This document shows, piece by piece, positions 11,301 through 23,836 of a stretch of 64,000 nucleotides of DNA (positions are counted from its first letter, which is position 1; each line of letters opens with the position of its first letter). Below the pieces are notes generated by a model. The model saw only the letters and a program-made list of their open reading frames with translations, made no database searches and was not told the DNA's origin. Origin of the DNA: Ectocarpus siliculosus (taxonomy: Eukaryota > Sar > Phaeophyceae > Ectocarpales > Ectocarpaceae); assembly GCA_000310025.1 (NCBI GenBank), contig FN648396.1, positions 215,120 through 279,119 on the forward strand, in the 5' to 3' direction. Position numbers and translations under genes: made by a program.

Positions 11301-14300
11301 ATTTGTGGTCAAGGTCTTGACCGAAGGACGGCCTTCGCGGGACATAAAAGTTAATGAGGAACTAGAACAGGGAGGGGTACGCAGACCCTCTCCCTATCCC
11401 CAACGCAACTTCCCCATTGCATGCTTTTTCCAATATGTTTACTAATAGAATAACGCTGCGGATGCTGCTGTGACCGAACATGAGTTTCGGTGTTCGGCGA
11501 AAATACCGACCAACAAGAGGTCCTTGGACCGGACGCCTTGAGTTTTGTCGGCATCCCCGAAGCAGTTTTCCGCGGACAGCAGTAGTTGCTCAGGTCTGAG
11601 AGCACCCCAGCCGAGGGACGTTAACATTTACTTGGTAGACCTTGAGATGGTATCCTGTGAACCCGGTTCTTGTGACGGTTCATATTCCTGGGGTGGCGGA
11701 GCGTTTTCGTGTGCAGGAGGCGGTGACGATAACCAATCGCGCTCGCGCACATGCTTGTCCGGTTGCGTCGCTACTGAAGCGCAGGGCGGCCGTGGCGAAC
11801 TACTGCGTGCAGCAAGGGGAAGCCTTCAGGACGAAGCTGATCTACTTCGAGAATGACCGCGAGTTCCCGGGTGAGGGCGGCCGCATATGTAAATTGGACG
11901 TGAATAGCTGTTCGGCTCCATTTTGTTTTTTCGCCCTTGTTAACCCTATTTTTGATACGTGAAGGTCGTTCGCTGTCGGGAACCGGTTGAATCATCCACC
12001 GTGCCATCCACCGTAAACGACACCAAGCTGGTCTGTGTCCGGTGGTGCCGGTACTACTGTTGATCCTGGGCAGGGCTGAAAGACTGGACAAGAGCCTCGA
12101 AAGCGATCGTGTCTCTGAATTCGAACTGTCACGTGCGAACCATCGTTTGTACCATAGCAGCCGAGTCAGCAGCTGAGATTAGGAGATTAGCGGTAAGAAC
12201 AAGGAAAACCACCCTAGTACCTTAGCCCTGAGGACAGCCAGAGACAAGGAAGCACCTCCGCGGAATCAGCAGCGGAGGCAATGCTATGCTATCGCTCGCG
12301 CAGCAGCCGTAGAGGTCGAGCTATTCTGAAGCATTCTGGATTCTGGAAGCGACAGCCTCGTCAGGGTCCCCCAGATTCCCTGAGCACCCACCCACCAACT
12401 GCTGTGGCCCACACGCTGCTCGCTCGCTCGCTCGCTGCCAGAGGATGGCATGAGGTTTTCCGCTTGCCACGCTGAACGTATTGCGCTGAAATGTACGCAT
12501 TTTCGTAAAATCGCGGTTCAGAGGTAGAGGCGCTGGTAGCCGACAGCGTGAAGCGGTTTGACCTGGAGCTGTCCAGGTACAAGACGGGATTTGTGGAGGG
12601 TCTGAAGCAGCGCATGGCAGAGGGGGGAAGCGAGAAGTGCTACGGCTTCGTCCTGGGCACCCGTAAGGGGGACCCCAACTGCGGGGTACAGACGAGCTTT
12701 ACGCCCAGCAGGTTTGCGTTGGTGGTTTTGGCACTTATGCTGCTGCTTCTACTGTTATTGTTGTGTTCATGCTCTAGGTCTGGGCATCGTAGCTTGTTGG
12801 CCTTTTGGTAGCTGCCTGCCTTGCGCTCCGTTTTCCGAAGCACCGTACGCGGCACTACACCCGTATCCCCCTCGTAAGCATGCGGGAGAGGTATCCCGCG
12901 AACTGCTGTTCGTCGGACAGCAACAGAGGTACTGCCTGTGAGAAAAGGGAGAGACTTGGGAGGCTATAGCAGCGAGATGAGATGCTATTATAGCGCTTCT
13001 TCTCATCGGCCCCCGATGCGGTTTCAAGGCCTTGCATGCTCACTCGAAATTGATGCTATCCCTAGAATGCCTAGAATGCGAGACGAACATTCCTAACACA
13101 GGCTTAAGGTGTCTTTGTGTGGTTGTTTTAGGTCAGAGTTGACAACTTTCGTGCCGTTCTACCTGTTTCTTTTTTTGTATTAGTATTTTGCTCCCATTGT
13201 TAGTGTTAGCGTTGTATTCCTCCAGCTGGTCTCGCCTCCTCCATGGTGGTTCTCGCCTTGTTCTCCGCCGCTTCCTTTGCGGAGACTGAATCCCTCCTCA
13301 TTCATTCAATAGTGCGGGACAGTCTGGTGATGGGCACGTTATGGTCTACCATACCCTCAGACTTGTTCCCGCTTCGTCGCCATTCCATCCAACACTTTCA
13401 CGCGCTAGACTACGTACACCACGGTACATGCCAGGCAGCTCAGGCCAACTGAACGCGCTCGCTATTGGCGTGTGTCGAAAGTCGACCCCATTTGATTTGC
13501 CTTTTGACGTGCTTGCTTCCCTTTGGTTTCTCGTCCCGCCGCGTCTCCCTTCCAGCGACTGGATGCCTCCGTTCATGCGAGTGAACCCGGTGATCGACTG
13601 GAACTACGGACAGGTCTGGGGCTTCCTGCGGGATTTCGAGCTACCGTACTGCTCGCTCTACGACGAGGGATACACGTCTCTAGGTGAGGGCCAACGGCAC
13701 ACGGCCACGAGACGAAATTCGGGGTGTATCGGTTTTTTCAATCAATTTAATTGGGACCCGATCGGTATCAGTGATAGTTGTCGTGGTGTGTGTATGCTTA
13801 CACGGAGCGCTTTGTCTTCAAGTTCCCGTCTTGCTAGCGGCCGTCGCCGTATCATCATATCTGTGAAATCCGTGAGGGTGCTATCGCTGTTGCTATTGCT
13901 GTTGCTATTTCTGTTGTTGCTGAGGTTGCCGTGTTGGTGTTTCGCGAAAAAGTAGGTCGAGACCATGGCACCCAACAATTTAGGAGTTTCTCTTTTACTA
14001 CTGGCAGTGCTGTGCAAGTTGTAGGAGAGGCAACAGCAATGGTGCGGGGTTTTGGTCGAGGTTCTTTCGAGTATTGACTGCACTGCTGTGGAATGCTTCG
14101 GGGATTGCTCGGCACAGGCTGAAGTATCCGTGTGTGCACAACAATAGTGGGCATCTCCCACAAGCACTGATGAGCTCAACAGCCGCCAATCGGCGCTATT
14201 GAAACTGTTGCGTATTTTGTACTTGATATTTTTTTCGTGCTTTGTGCGGAAAGTTCTGCACCCGTAAGTCTCGTTCTGAACAGACGGAGTCGCCCATGCC

Positions 14301-17300
14301 ACCTTCTCCATCGTTGCCGCCCTCCGCAGGCAACCTGGACAACACTTTCCCCAACCCCTACTTGAGAAAACGCGCGAGTTCGGCTGCGGTTTCCGATGAT
14401 GGAGGCGAGGAGGGGATAGAGGAGGAGTATCTGCCTGCGTACATGCTCTCGGATTGGTCGCTGGAAAGAGCTGGGAGAGGCGAACGGAAGACTGACAGTC
14501 TCGCGTGCGAGTTGAGGTGAATGTTGTACTTGTGTCGGTGACCCTGAACCTAACCCTCAAGTCTGCAGTTGAAATGCACGGTGAAAGACGGCGGTCTACG
14601 ATTGATATCACCAATAAAGCATCGTGGTAGGGACGAAGTCTACGAAGCGTGGCGTTGGCAGGAGGATATGCCATTGGTCGGGAAAGTAAATGTCACGGCA
14701 GTAATAGAGTAGCGATGATGCGGACCTTGGATAATAGGTGGCGGGGTCGCGGACGAGCGTTAAGATACTCAGGATACTCAGGAGCGCGTGTGCTAAGAAT
14801 GAGGGAGGACGGCTTTCGAATTTCCCTCCTGCTCATTTTGATGTTAAGCAAGGCGTGTACCATGCATGCCGAATCGTGGTGGTGGTGGTTGAGTGAAGGG
14901 CGCCCGAACAGGGGGTCGCGGGGGAGTTCTTACGTGTGCGTGGTGCCCGAGTTGTGCGTGAGCCGTTCATAGGCATACGCTTGGAGAGCAACAAAGAGGG
15001 AACGTCAGCGTGTCGAGTTTTGGAATGGATCGATCAGCCGGACTTTTTGTTTGTCGCGATGTTCCTCCGGCGGTGTGGGCCCCTCAAAGCCTTGCCCTTT
15101 TTGCGATTTGTGTGCGCTGTGTTGGTGCACTGCAGAGACCTGGACACCAAGAGAAGAAAAGTGCGGCAAGCTCGATCGGCAGGTCTTGTGGTTATCGGCG
15201 ATGAGGTGCTAAAGGGGAAGTGCCAGGACTTGAATACCGCATTCGCCACCAAGAAACTGTGGGAGAAGGTGCGGGAGCGCCCGTGGTGTTCGACGAGGCT
15301 TTTTTCGACTTTGTTCGTGTGCTGCAGCTGTTGTCATGCCGCTCGAACCTTGGCAATATTTGGCCCTCGCGTACGAGAAGAGCGGCACGCCATTAACGCG
15401 GCGTGGCGTGGGTAGGCCTGAGCGCAGCTGCTGCAAACCCTGCGTTGTGAACCGATGGGATTGGCCTTCTGGCATCTTGGGTACGTGGCTTCACATTAGT
15501 GACGGCTACGATGTAGGGTAACTTTTCATGACGCCAAGCTGCGCATATGGGGCCATGAATATCATCACCGTGAAGCGGCTCGTGATGAAGCATGGGCCTG
15601 CATGTCCGCCCGCAGTAGGCCCTCGAGGCCGAACGAAACCAGAGTTACTTGATTGTGTCGCTTTACGCAGAGACCGACAACGCGCAAGACTAGACTAGAT
15701 GTTTGCAACACACGCTGCCCCCCTTTTCGGAGGTTTCTGCGTTCCTCCCTCTCCGTTGTTTGCCCAGGGCGTGGCAATGCTTGCTCTGCACAGTAGCACG
15801 CGCCGAATGTTTTGAGCTGTTCCCTTTCTTGATTGTACCTCTTTTCTTCGTCTCCCTTTGTCTCTTTTTAGCCGGTAGTTTTCCAGGACGAAAGGCAAAC
15901 GTTTGTGAACACGCAGCGCCCACGGCTACTCCGGGGCTGAGTCTTGTGGCTCTCTGACTTGTCTGTCTGTCTGTCGGTCTGTTGATGCTGCCGGCAGGGC
16001 ATTCCTGTGGGTCGCGTAGCGGTTATCAAGGACGATGAAGAGGCCATCTGTGACGAGGTGAGCTTAGCTGGGCCTGCTTTCCTGCCACCGCGGCCGGGAC
16101 CAAGTCCTATCGACCTGGACCGAACCACCAACCCTTAGCGAGGCCGTTACGGCACTGCGATCTCGATGATCATCGACCACGCCAACACCAACAAAGAAAG
16201 AAGCACACAACGTCTTTGATCGCTCATTGTTACCGCTGCATACTGGTTGCCTCGACCCTTCTTCCTTCTTTTAGGTGCGGCGACAGGTTCAGGAGTTTGA
16301 CGTTGTGATCACCAGCGGCGGGATCGGGCCAACCCACGATGACATCACCATCTACTCGGTGGCGAGGGCTCTCAATCAGGCCGTCCGCGAGAACAAGGTG
16401 TGTGTTCTGATGCTGCTGTCATCGTAGATTACCTTACGACGGCGTACAGCAGTTTGAGAAGGCCTATCCAAACGCGTTGTTGGAAAGGCGGTAGTTCCAT
16501 GCGGTATCGGTGTAGACGCGTAGACGCCGACAGAGGCCTCCAGGGGTAAGGGCGAGCTGCATCGAGGTTTCCACCACAGGGATTGCGGAGGCTTCGACCG
16601 ATGGAGATGAGACAAATGGTTTGGAATGGTGGCATGTAGTGATCTGCCCCCGACCTCGCCAAAACGACGCACTTGCCGGATGTATCTTTCGGCCCATGGC
16701 ATGCCACGGGCCCATACATTCGTTTCTCAGGATATTTTACAGTTTGAAACTGTCGGGCATGCCTTGGTCAGTCGGTCGTGTTTGCTGAACGCGCGAAGAG
16801 GTGCAGCCAACGTTTGAAGACTGGCTCGGGGTACTCAGCAGTTGACAAGGTTTGCTTTGCGTGCATCGGACAGAGGTCCTACCGTGCTGCAGGCACGTGC
16901 TATAGCCCAAGGCAGCCGCAGCTTGGCCGCGGCGGAGGCGCTAACCACACGGGATCACAAGGATACTCCTAGGTCGAGATGGCTGAACCAGCAACAGAGA
17001 TTTTATGCGGGGCAGTGGGTTCCAAAGTGGGATGTTGCCGACTTCCTTTTGGTGCTGGTGTCTTGGAGGGCCTACCCACCCACTGCTGTCTGTCGTGGTA
17101 TCCGTCTTTTCAGCTGTATGGCATGCCAGTCGTTCTTCATTTTCCCCTCATCCACATTTTCTTGCGTGTGTGTTTCCTATCGTGCGCTTTTCTTCGGCGA
17201 AGGAAATGGTGGAGAAGCTCTTGGACCTTGTTGGGGTGGAGAGGGCCAGCCAGCTCACGGAAGCCCAGATGAAGGTGGGCGAGAGAGACATTTGTACAGC

Positions 17301-20300
17301 TTGCAACGGATTCGTTTCCGTGTTTTTTTTGTCTCGTGCTTCCGCAGCTGGATCGAGGTAGAACGCATGCTTCTGTGGTCAGTCTTAATTTTTCTGTCGT
17401 ACGGGGGTCGCCGTGCTCTCTGCATGTAGCCGAACAGAGTTCGTGAGGGTCCAAGGCGGGCTTCCGCGGCATGCTATGTACTGCGGCGAAAGGCGGGGCT
17501 CCTGAACCGGATTGTACTTGGGCGATTGAATTTGGTCCTTAAGTTCATGGACCCGATTGACATCGTGCGGGTAACGGGGTGACCACTGTTGTGTCCACCA
17601 CCCCCTCCTTCGCGTTGCTGCCGTAACTGTCCAATGCATGCATTTATCGCAGTACTTATGGGGCAAAAATCGCTCTGCCTGTGCGGTGCCAACTGCTTTT
17701 GTGGCGCCCGTGCTGAGCGACACGAAACGCCTCGATGGCATTGAAAAACTAGTTACGAGGAAATGGTGTGTCATCTTGACACATTGTGTGGGAGATCGAG
17801 AACGAGAGCGGTCTGTGCGGCATGACCGTTGCCGTGCTTGTTTTTGTCCTCAATCCTGCCCGAAGTTGCTTTTATCATACATACAACACTTTAGGTGGTG
17901 AAGATGCTGCCTGAGGTTTGAAAAGCTGGCTCATACACCCATTTCATCCACCCACCCAATCCTGCCTCGCAACACGTGTCCAAGATGGCGATGCTGCCTG
18001 AGCTGTCGAAACTGAGGGTTGCGCCGGTAGCGGGGGAAGCCGCGTGGCCCATCCTTCAGACGGAGAACGTCTTCATTCTCCCTGGGGTGCCGGAGTTCTT
18101 CCAGGGCAAGATGACTGTTATCGCCGATCACTTCTTGGATTCGCGCCCGATGGTGAGTGGCGGAGGGGGGTGTACTCAAAGTCGTGCATGCCGTAGTCGT
18201 TAGACCATGGTGAGTGGCGGAGTGGGGGGTGTACTCATAGTTGTGCATGCCGCAGTCGTTTGGCCGTTGACCTCGCATCCCTACAAAGCCGGGACGGAGC
18301 ACGCCGGATTCTCACCGGACCAGGCTCTCACAACACCAAGCGCAAAGTGCCGTGAGGTATTCGGCGAGTCGCATGAAGGGTGCGCTACATCCTGCTATCA
18401 GGGTGTGCGGCATCTTGTGCTGACTTCCATGCAACGGATGACAGCTGCGAATGTCTTCATGCATTGTCTGGTGCTTCCACTTCCAGAGACAGTCAGTTGT
18501 AAGCACGGCTGCCTCGAGGGTGTTTTGCCATTTTAACATAACGTGGTGCGACCATGCCCTCTGCGCGGAGTGAGGGTTCTCGACCCCGCACAGCGTATTT
18601 TACTCGACCACGGTTAATGTTACCGCAATAAAACACAAAGGAAAAACAGAACACGGTAGCCTGGTGGTTGAACTCACGAAACTATCGGCTTGTTTTCAAT
18701 GTCGTTGCCAAGCGACGAAAACCCAACCTCGATCGCAAACACTGAGTGGGGGAGGGGGAGATTATTTGAGCCGTGCCGATCATGCTGCACGGAAGGCGGT
18801 TAGCGGTGCGGTAGGCCTTATGGGATGCATGCACGTCAGTCATGGCCCTCCGTTTCCTGGACTCACGCCCCTCCGTGAAGACAGAAACATGGCAGCGTGT
18901 TGTCGTCAGGATATTGGTACAATTGCATGGTTCAGGTTTATCCTTGACTTGTGCACCAAGACATCACTGCGTTCATTGGTTGCTGATCTGCCGAATTTGT
19001 TCCCCCTTTGGCGCGATTGCGAGAATCGTTTAGCGGTGACCTCTCACTCGGCGAGGCTTCAGTCGAAACATAAAACGGAGGCACACCGTGCGTGCAGACT
19101 CAACATACGCCGTGTCGTCTTTACGTCGTTTGACACCCGCGTGCCACTCATGTGTGGAAATATACAGGTGCAGGGACCGTTTGGACATGTATCCGAATGG
19201 TCTTTGTGGTTTCCACAGAGTGCCTACTACGTCCTGCCGCTTGACTGACGACGCCCTGTTGCATTCCGCGAATGTACCTCCGTTGTTGTTCTCTCTCTGT
19301 CTCTGTCCCTCTCTCTCGTTCTCTCTGTCTTGTATTGCATTCGTTCCCCTCAGCACGTCCGAAAGATTGTTCTCTCCGCGGACGAGATTTTGGTGGTGGA
19401 GCATCTCAACCAAGCCGTAGAGGCACACCCGAACGTTACCTTCGGCAGCTACCCGTATTACTCCAACCCTGCCTTCAAGACGGTATGCGTGACTATTTAG
19501 CTGCAAGAGCCATCTTCACTGGTGTCTTCTTCTCATGCTCGTACGTGCAACCCGCTGAAAGCTCTGTGTCCTCCCCTCGTGGGACGAGTGCAGCATGCAG
19601 CATGCCTTCGGGACGTTGTATTTTCGGTTGGCCCTCATCGCCACCGCTAATTTTCCTTTGCCCAAGAAATAAATGGCCGTGATCCCCACGACACGTCTCG
19701 GACAAGGCTAGGGAATGAAATAATCTCTGCGGAGAAAGACAGGAAACTCAAGATCTAAAGAAGGGGGGATAAAGATACCCGGGCGCCAGAGGAAACTCGA
19801 GGGGGGGGCTTTTGAACTGGTTCACTTTTCTTTGGTCAATTTCCCATCTCTGGAAGGACATGATTTTTTCTTTTTTCAGAACATTTTTTTCCCGTAGAGG
19901 GCACGGAATCGATATGGAAAGGTCGATAGGTGTGATATTTTAAAAGCCGGAATGTGCAGCCCCTTCGTGACTTTGTTGTCCGAATGAAAGGATTTTGCTA
20001 CATGCGATGAGCCTGCATTGATACTCTCTCTTCGAGGACTCGGTTGCCTACACAGCAGACTGCTGGCACATCAGACAAACGTGTATGGTAGAGATTTTTT
20101 TCTCCAGCGAAGGTGGCATGGTGTAGTAGGGCGGTGGCAGACAAGCGTTGTGCGGTTTTCGACTACACCAACCTGTGAGAGAAGAGAATGTTGTGGCAGA
20201 TACGAGCATATGCCCTGCAAGCTCGTGGGATTGATTTGGTACACGGTAGGTGGTCCCGCCCACTACAGCTGATGACCTACGCCATTGTCATCAACCAATC

Positions 20301-20569
20301 CGGTTATCACAAAGCGATGCCTGATTGCCACGTATCGCAGCTTGTCGCTTGCTCCATGTTGACCTATTGCAATGTCCACTTGCTCCATGTTGACCTATTG
20401 CAATGTCCACTTGTTCTCCGACCTATCCGAATATGACGAACCTCAGGTCTTTACACTGGAAGGGGACAACCAGGAAGATGTCGTGGCGGCCTCGGAGGCG
20501 TTGGAGAAGTCACTCCCAGCGGAGTATTTGATCAAGGTTGTGGCAGACGACGATCTCAAGGATATCTGA
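8360..20569 (+). CDS. FAD synthase, PAPS-reductase-like domain followed by molybdopterin-binding-type domain
   Basis: This enzyme transfers AMP from ATP to FMN to make FAD (FAD synthetase, EC 2.7.7.2, by family). Fourteen exons: 8360-8393, 8634-8842, 11183-11277, 11785-11870, 12522-12711, 13556-13683, 14330-14516, 15136-15268, 15998-16057, 16275-16397, 17203-17274, 17985-18152, 19354-19482, 20447-20569. They total 1737 nt (578 residues plus TGA), and every junction has GT/AG and matching phase. The N-terminal half has the ATP-site motif SYNGGKD (about residues 98-104), [26 protein letters not shown] and [10 protein letters not shown], all typical of eukaryotic FAD synthetase. [17 protein letters not shown] links to the second domain, which has [10 protein letters not shown] (about 328-337) and [13 protein letters not shown] (about 386-398) of the MoaB/CinA-like fold. 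This order is the reverse of animal FLAD1 and, from memory, resembles the plant arrangement. An in-frame ATG at 8144 would add 72 residues. Confidence 0.9.
9236..9428. mobile_element. ATGACACAACGA repeat, copy 2, with inverted arms
   Basis: It lies in FAD synthase intron 2. ATGACACAACGAATCCATCT near 9249 is repeated inverted as AGATGGATTCGTTGTGTCAT at 9305-9324, around a spacer that is itself inverted against GAGACAGATTA at 9350. The right part matches copy 1 at 6943-7055. The arrangement is a snap-back or MITE-like hairpin. Confidence 0.55.
9634..9945 (-). mobile_element. tRNA-derived SINE, copy 2
   Basis: It has the same structure as the copy at 5690-6009: T run (poly-A on the minus strand) at 9634-9648, body, second A-box-like motif GGCCTAGTGGATAGCGC, and tRNA-like head ending in CGGTCGCC. 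The B box has drifted to GGATTCAAATCC. It sits antisense within FAD synthase intron 2, so it is transcribed as part of the pre-mRNA. Confidence 0.7.
17850..17930 (+). pseudogene. decayed copy of the start of FAD synthase exon 12
   Basis: A CTTTAG acceptor is followed by GTGGTGAAGATGCTGCCTGA and then an in-frame TGA. The genuine exon 12 starts at 17985 with ATGGCGATGCTGCCTGAG. GATGCTGCCTGAG and the following GAAA-CTG match, and the sequence upstream (CAATCCTGCC) is also shared. It looks like a roughly 105-base tandem duplication whose first copy has lost coding ability. Use of this copy would end the protein early. Confidence 0.5.
18150..18224 (+). repeat. 57-base tandem duplication carrying the exon 12 splice donor
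   Basis: ATGGTGAGTGGCGGAG occurs at 18150-18165 and again at 18207-18222, so the donor of exon 12 is present twice. Using the second donor would retain 57 bases and meet an in-frame TAG at 18201-18203, so only the first gives the full protein. Confidence 0.6.
18165..18760 (+). mobile_element. G-tract-bounded dispersed repeat, copy 1
   Basis: In FAD synthase intron 12. It starts with a G run then TGTACTCATAGTYGTGCATGC, contains CCCTACAAAGCCGGGACGG, and ends in AACACYGAGTGGGGG. It matches 53462-54087 over its whole length and 43590-43706 over its first part. I see no coding capacity or terminal inverted repeats. The short minus-strand reading frame over CCCTACAAAGCC recurs in all copies but has shifted frames after it. 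Confidence 0.6.
20348..20409. repeat. 31-base tandem duplication
   Basis: CTTGCTCCATGTTGACCTAT followed by TGCAATGTCCA is present twice in direct succession, 38 bases before the last FAD synthase exon. It does not alter the acceptor. Confidence 0.8.
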
Positions 20570-21492
20570 TGGATCGTGCTTGCGTCGTGTCGTGCCAAGT
20601 GACATGTACATGTTCGGAGAGAGGCCATGCCTAGCATCCGGAAACGTCATTACGGGTGAACATCATCATTATGACAGCAGTACTCGCGGTGGTGTGATAG
20701 CGCGGTTGTCTCAACGTTTGGTAGGTCCGGTTCTGCGGTAGGTTGGTTCGGTCCCACACCTAAACATGCCCCAAGAAGACGAGATGTGTGCCTGTGAGAC
20801 ATAGATACGGTTCTCAGGAGGTTTCGATTCGGAACCTGCTTGTCTGGCGACGGGGACAGGGATATGAATGACGCGGTTCGGGAGGATTTTTTTTTTGGCG
20901 ATGGAAGGCTCTGCAGACATCATTCGGTCGTGGCAGGAGTGCTGGGGGTTTCGCAGTGTTGCATGTTCGCCTCACATCTGTTCGAACGCCAGGCTATGCG
21001 CCTTTCGGTGTGGTACCACTGCTTGGTGTATCAACCGGGGCCACAAAAAGAGGATGGTCACACGGGAGCTTTTTTTTTTTTGTCTTTTTTTGGTGATGTG
21101 CGAAGAGTTGGTCGGTGTAGATGTCGTGCATGTAGCCGTTGGGTTGGGTTGTCCGCATAGTCCCAATAATGAACGAGATCTGGTGTTGCGAGGTTGATTG
21201 TATTGTTGTGTGTTGTGTGTCGTTGTTGTTTTTTTAGTGTGTGGCGTCTCGTGTGGTGCCGAGTAGATCGTACATGGAGTCGAGGACGGCCGCATATGCT
21301 TGGCGACAAGGGGATGTTTTCGTCAAGCGAAGATTGTCGACTTGCTGCTGCTGCTGCTGCTGTGAAGATGGGTTTCGTTAGAATTTTTGCTTTCCCTATA
21401 CGTTTGTTTCGGACGCCGGTTCTGCCGTCCCTTTGGTAAATTATCTATCATCTTCCTGGCGTATTCTCGTCGCTTGATCTTCTTTCATTCAG

Positions 21493-21669
21493 GCGGGCAT
21501 GGGCAGGCTCTGCTTAGCGGAAGGTCTACAACTCTTAGGACGAGCGCGCAAAAATTGTGTTACCGTGTTGGAGACGATTGCGGCTGTTGAATTCTCCAGT
21601 ACACCTCCGTCACGCTTGGTTGCTGTCAGCACGTTCCAAACCAAATCGGTGGTCTTCAACCAGCAGTAG
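21493..21669 (+). CDS. last exon of an unrecognised gene
   Basis: A TTTCATTCAG acceptor is followed by 58 sense codons and TAG, phase 0. The frame has coding character (MGRLCLAEGLQLLGRARKN, then VTVLETIAAVEFSSTPPSRL) but no motif I know. Upstream exons should lie between 20570 and 21492. One possibility is around 21245-21365, where an alanine run is encoded by repeated CTG/GCT. The FAD synthase stop at 20567-20569 is only 0.9 kb upstream, so the two genes are tandem on the plus strand. Confidence 0.5.
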   Translation, partial: AGMGRLCLAEGLQLLGRARKNCVTVLETIAAVEFSSTPPSRLVAVSTFQTKSVVFNQQ

Positions 21670-23081
21670 CAGGACCGGTAGTATGAAGTCGTGGCACCTG
21701 CTGCTCTGCGTCCGGGTGTTGGTGTGTAGTAAGTTCACGCATTTCTTCCAGGCGAAGAGCATGCATGTTATTTTTTGTGGTAGGACACCATAGTTCGGTC
21801 GAAACCGGCACATGTGGCGACCCACGCAGAGACCAAGTAGACTAGACTTCAGTGAATTGATGGTGGTAGGACGCCATACAATGTAGTGCCGGTGGAGGCG
21901 CATATGTTGCGACCATCCATAAAACAAGCAGACTTATAAGTGAATTTTTTACAGTTCTCGAAGCCACCAGCTGTCCCTGCCTACAGGAAATCATCACACA
22001 CGACTGTGGTATTGCTACCGATATTCCCATCGCTCATCGTGCACCGGGTGTACGTAGCGCTCGCATCAGGCACACTGACTGCTGTACTATGCTACAGCAC
22101 CTGATTCTTGCAATGTTTTTTATTTTCTACCGTGTGGTGCGGAGGGTACGCTGGGAATGGGCAACAGCACACGTCCCGCAGGACAACTGGTTCCCTCGAT
22201 TCTCACTGTAACAAGTAGTCTACTTCGTACTTGTATGGCCAATCGATCAAGAAAGGTTGGGTTTGTACCTGTTTGTTATATGTAGCCAAAAGCAATTTTG
22301 TGACCACGGACCGCGTCTTCGCTAGATTTTGGGATTACAACTGACACGAGTTTAGTTTGAAGACACCAACAACAATAGCAACAATATTAGAGCCAATCGA
22401 TCAAGGAAGGTTGGGTTGCAGCAGTATAGACTATTCCTTCGCACGATTCTTTGTTCTCAGAATGCAGGAGTCTTCTTGTACGTACGTGTAGCCAAAATGT
22501 CGCTTTCAGCGCTGAGAGAATGGCAGGTAGGCTTGCATTCTCTATCGATTTGGTACCCGGGGTAACACACGTAGCCACTTTGCTCCATGGGCAGGGTGGG
22601 CTACTTCGACCTTGGCAGGGTGGTGACAAAAAATGGCGGACGAGACACATGGTTACCATGTGACAATCTTGCTCCATGTGCAGGGTGGGCTACTTCGACC
22701 TTGGCAGGGTGGTGACATAGAATGGCGGACGAAATTTATGGTCCCGCCCTGGCAAAAACAACATTAAGGGTATGCCCTATTACCCTCGTCGCATGGTCAC
22801 AACCCTCGGGACAGACCCGAGAGGTTCCTCAAGGGGGTACCGTGCCAGGGGGGGGCCTGGCAATGATAACTTCTGCGCAGGGTTAAGCCGAGGCTTCACT
22901 GAGCATTTAGCTATATGAGCATTCAGTTTCTCGATTTGTTTCGTATTCGGGGTTTGTTCATTCATCATGTTTCTCCTCGTGACTTCAAGCATCGTCCACA
23001 ATCCTAAAGTTCGGGCAAGCAGCCCCACAAAGCTGTAGCCCGGACTCCGGCTCGGTACATGTTGACTCTCACAATACATGA
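21670..23081. other. repeat-bearing intergenic stretch
   Basis: An 89-base tandem duplication lies at about 22579-22755 (TTGCTCCATG.GCAG.GTGG core). GCCAATCGATCAAG occurs at 22230 and 22391. A TGCTGTA-N6-TACAGCA hairpin is at 22080-22099. The minus frame 22780-23115 is open for 111 codons but has no motif. Confidence 0.4.
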
Positions 23082-23836
23082 AGAAACCCAACCGGCGGGG
23101 GCTTCTGTGCGACAAAAGAGGAGAAATACATCGCCATCAACAACACTGGACAAGATCATTTCGCGCGACGCATTCAGCTAGACTACTGTCGTTTTTTGAA
23201 GGCGAAGCAGAGAATCACTTGGTACCCCCCCCCAAAAAAACACGCTCTACGCGGACTTGGTCCCAATTCCAAGATGTCGGCTGTAGTGCTCAACTACAAC
23301 CTGCCACACCGGCTGTGAGTTCTCTCCACACCAACAACACCCGTGCCAACGCACGCATTTCTCTGACCTGCACAAGACTTCCTTGAGAAAAAAAACGAAA
23401 AAAAAAACGCACGCGCGACAGACCAAAATAGAAAGTCTCTCTCAGCCCGCTTACAGCTTAGCGAGAGACCCAGCCATGAAAACCTATATCCCAACAACAA
23501 CGAATCCTATGCGAGGATCATTTTTTGCCCCAAGATACGATGCAACCCCTTGAACACATGATCTGACAAGGTCAGAGCAAAACACGCAGTCAAGCTCCCA
23601 TCCACACCGCAACCCGCCCCCCGTTATCACTCGGATAAGCGAACAACCTCGTGGTGCACACCATGAGTGCAGGATACCCAAAGAGTATACGAGACAAGCC
23701 GAATACTTTCCACACAACGAAAGACGGATCCTCACGCATTTCAGCAGAAAAAGCCGATGCGACAACAAGCCAATATAGCATGCTCTACGAAGCCTACAGA
23801 CTAGTGGACCTCCGGAGCCCCCCTCTGTGTATGTGA
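23082..23836 (+). pseudogene. decayed open frames, possible transposon remnant
   Basis: A frame without ATG runs 23082-23285 and reads as protein (GFCATKEEKYIAINNTGQ, then LDYCRFLKAKQRITWYP). A second frame 23651-23836 reads SAGYPKSIRDKPNTFHTTKD. They are in different frames with short stops between. I see no catalytic motif. A retroelement fragment is possible, but this is a guess from context. Confidence 0.3.

Noticed and set aside
13742-14674. Minus-strand open frame of 310 codons
   Set aside because: It is antisense to FAD synthase exons 6 and 7 and the intron between; the plus strand carries family motifs in phase.
18163-18209. Alternative in-frame extension of FAD synthase exon 12
   Set aside because: Use of the second donor introduces a TAG at 18201-18203.
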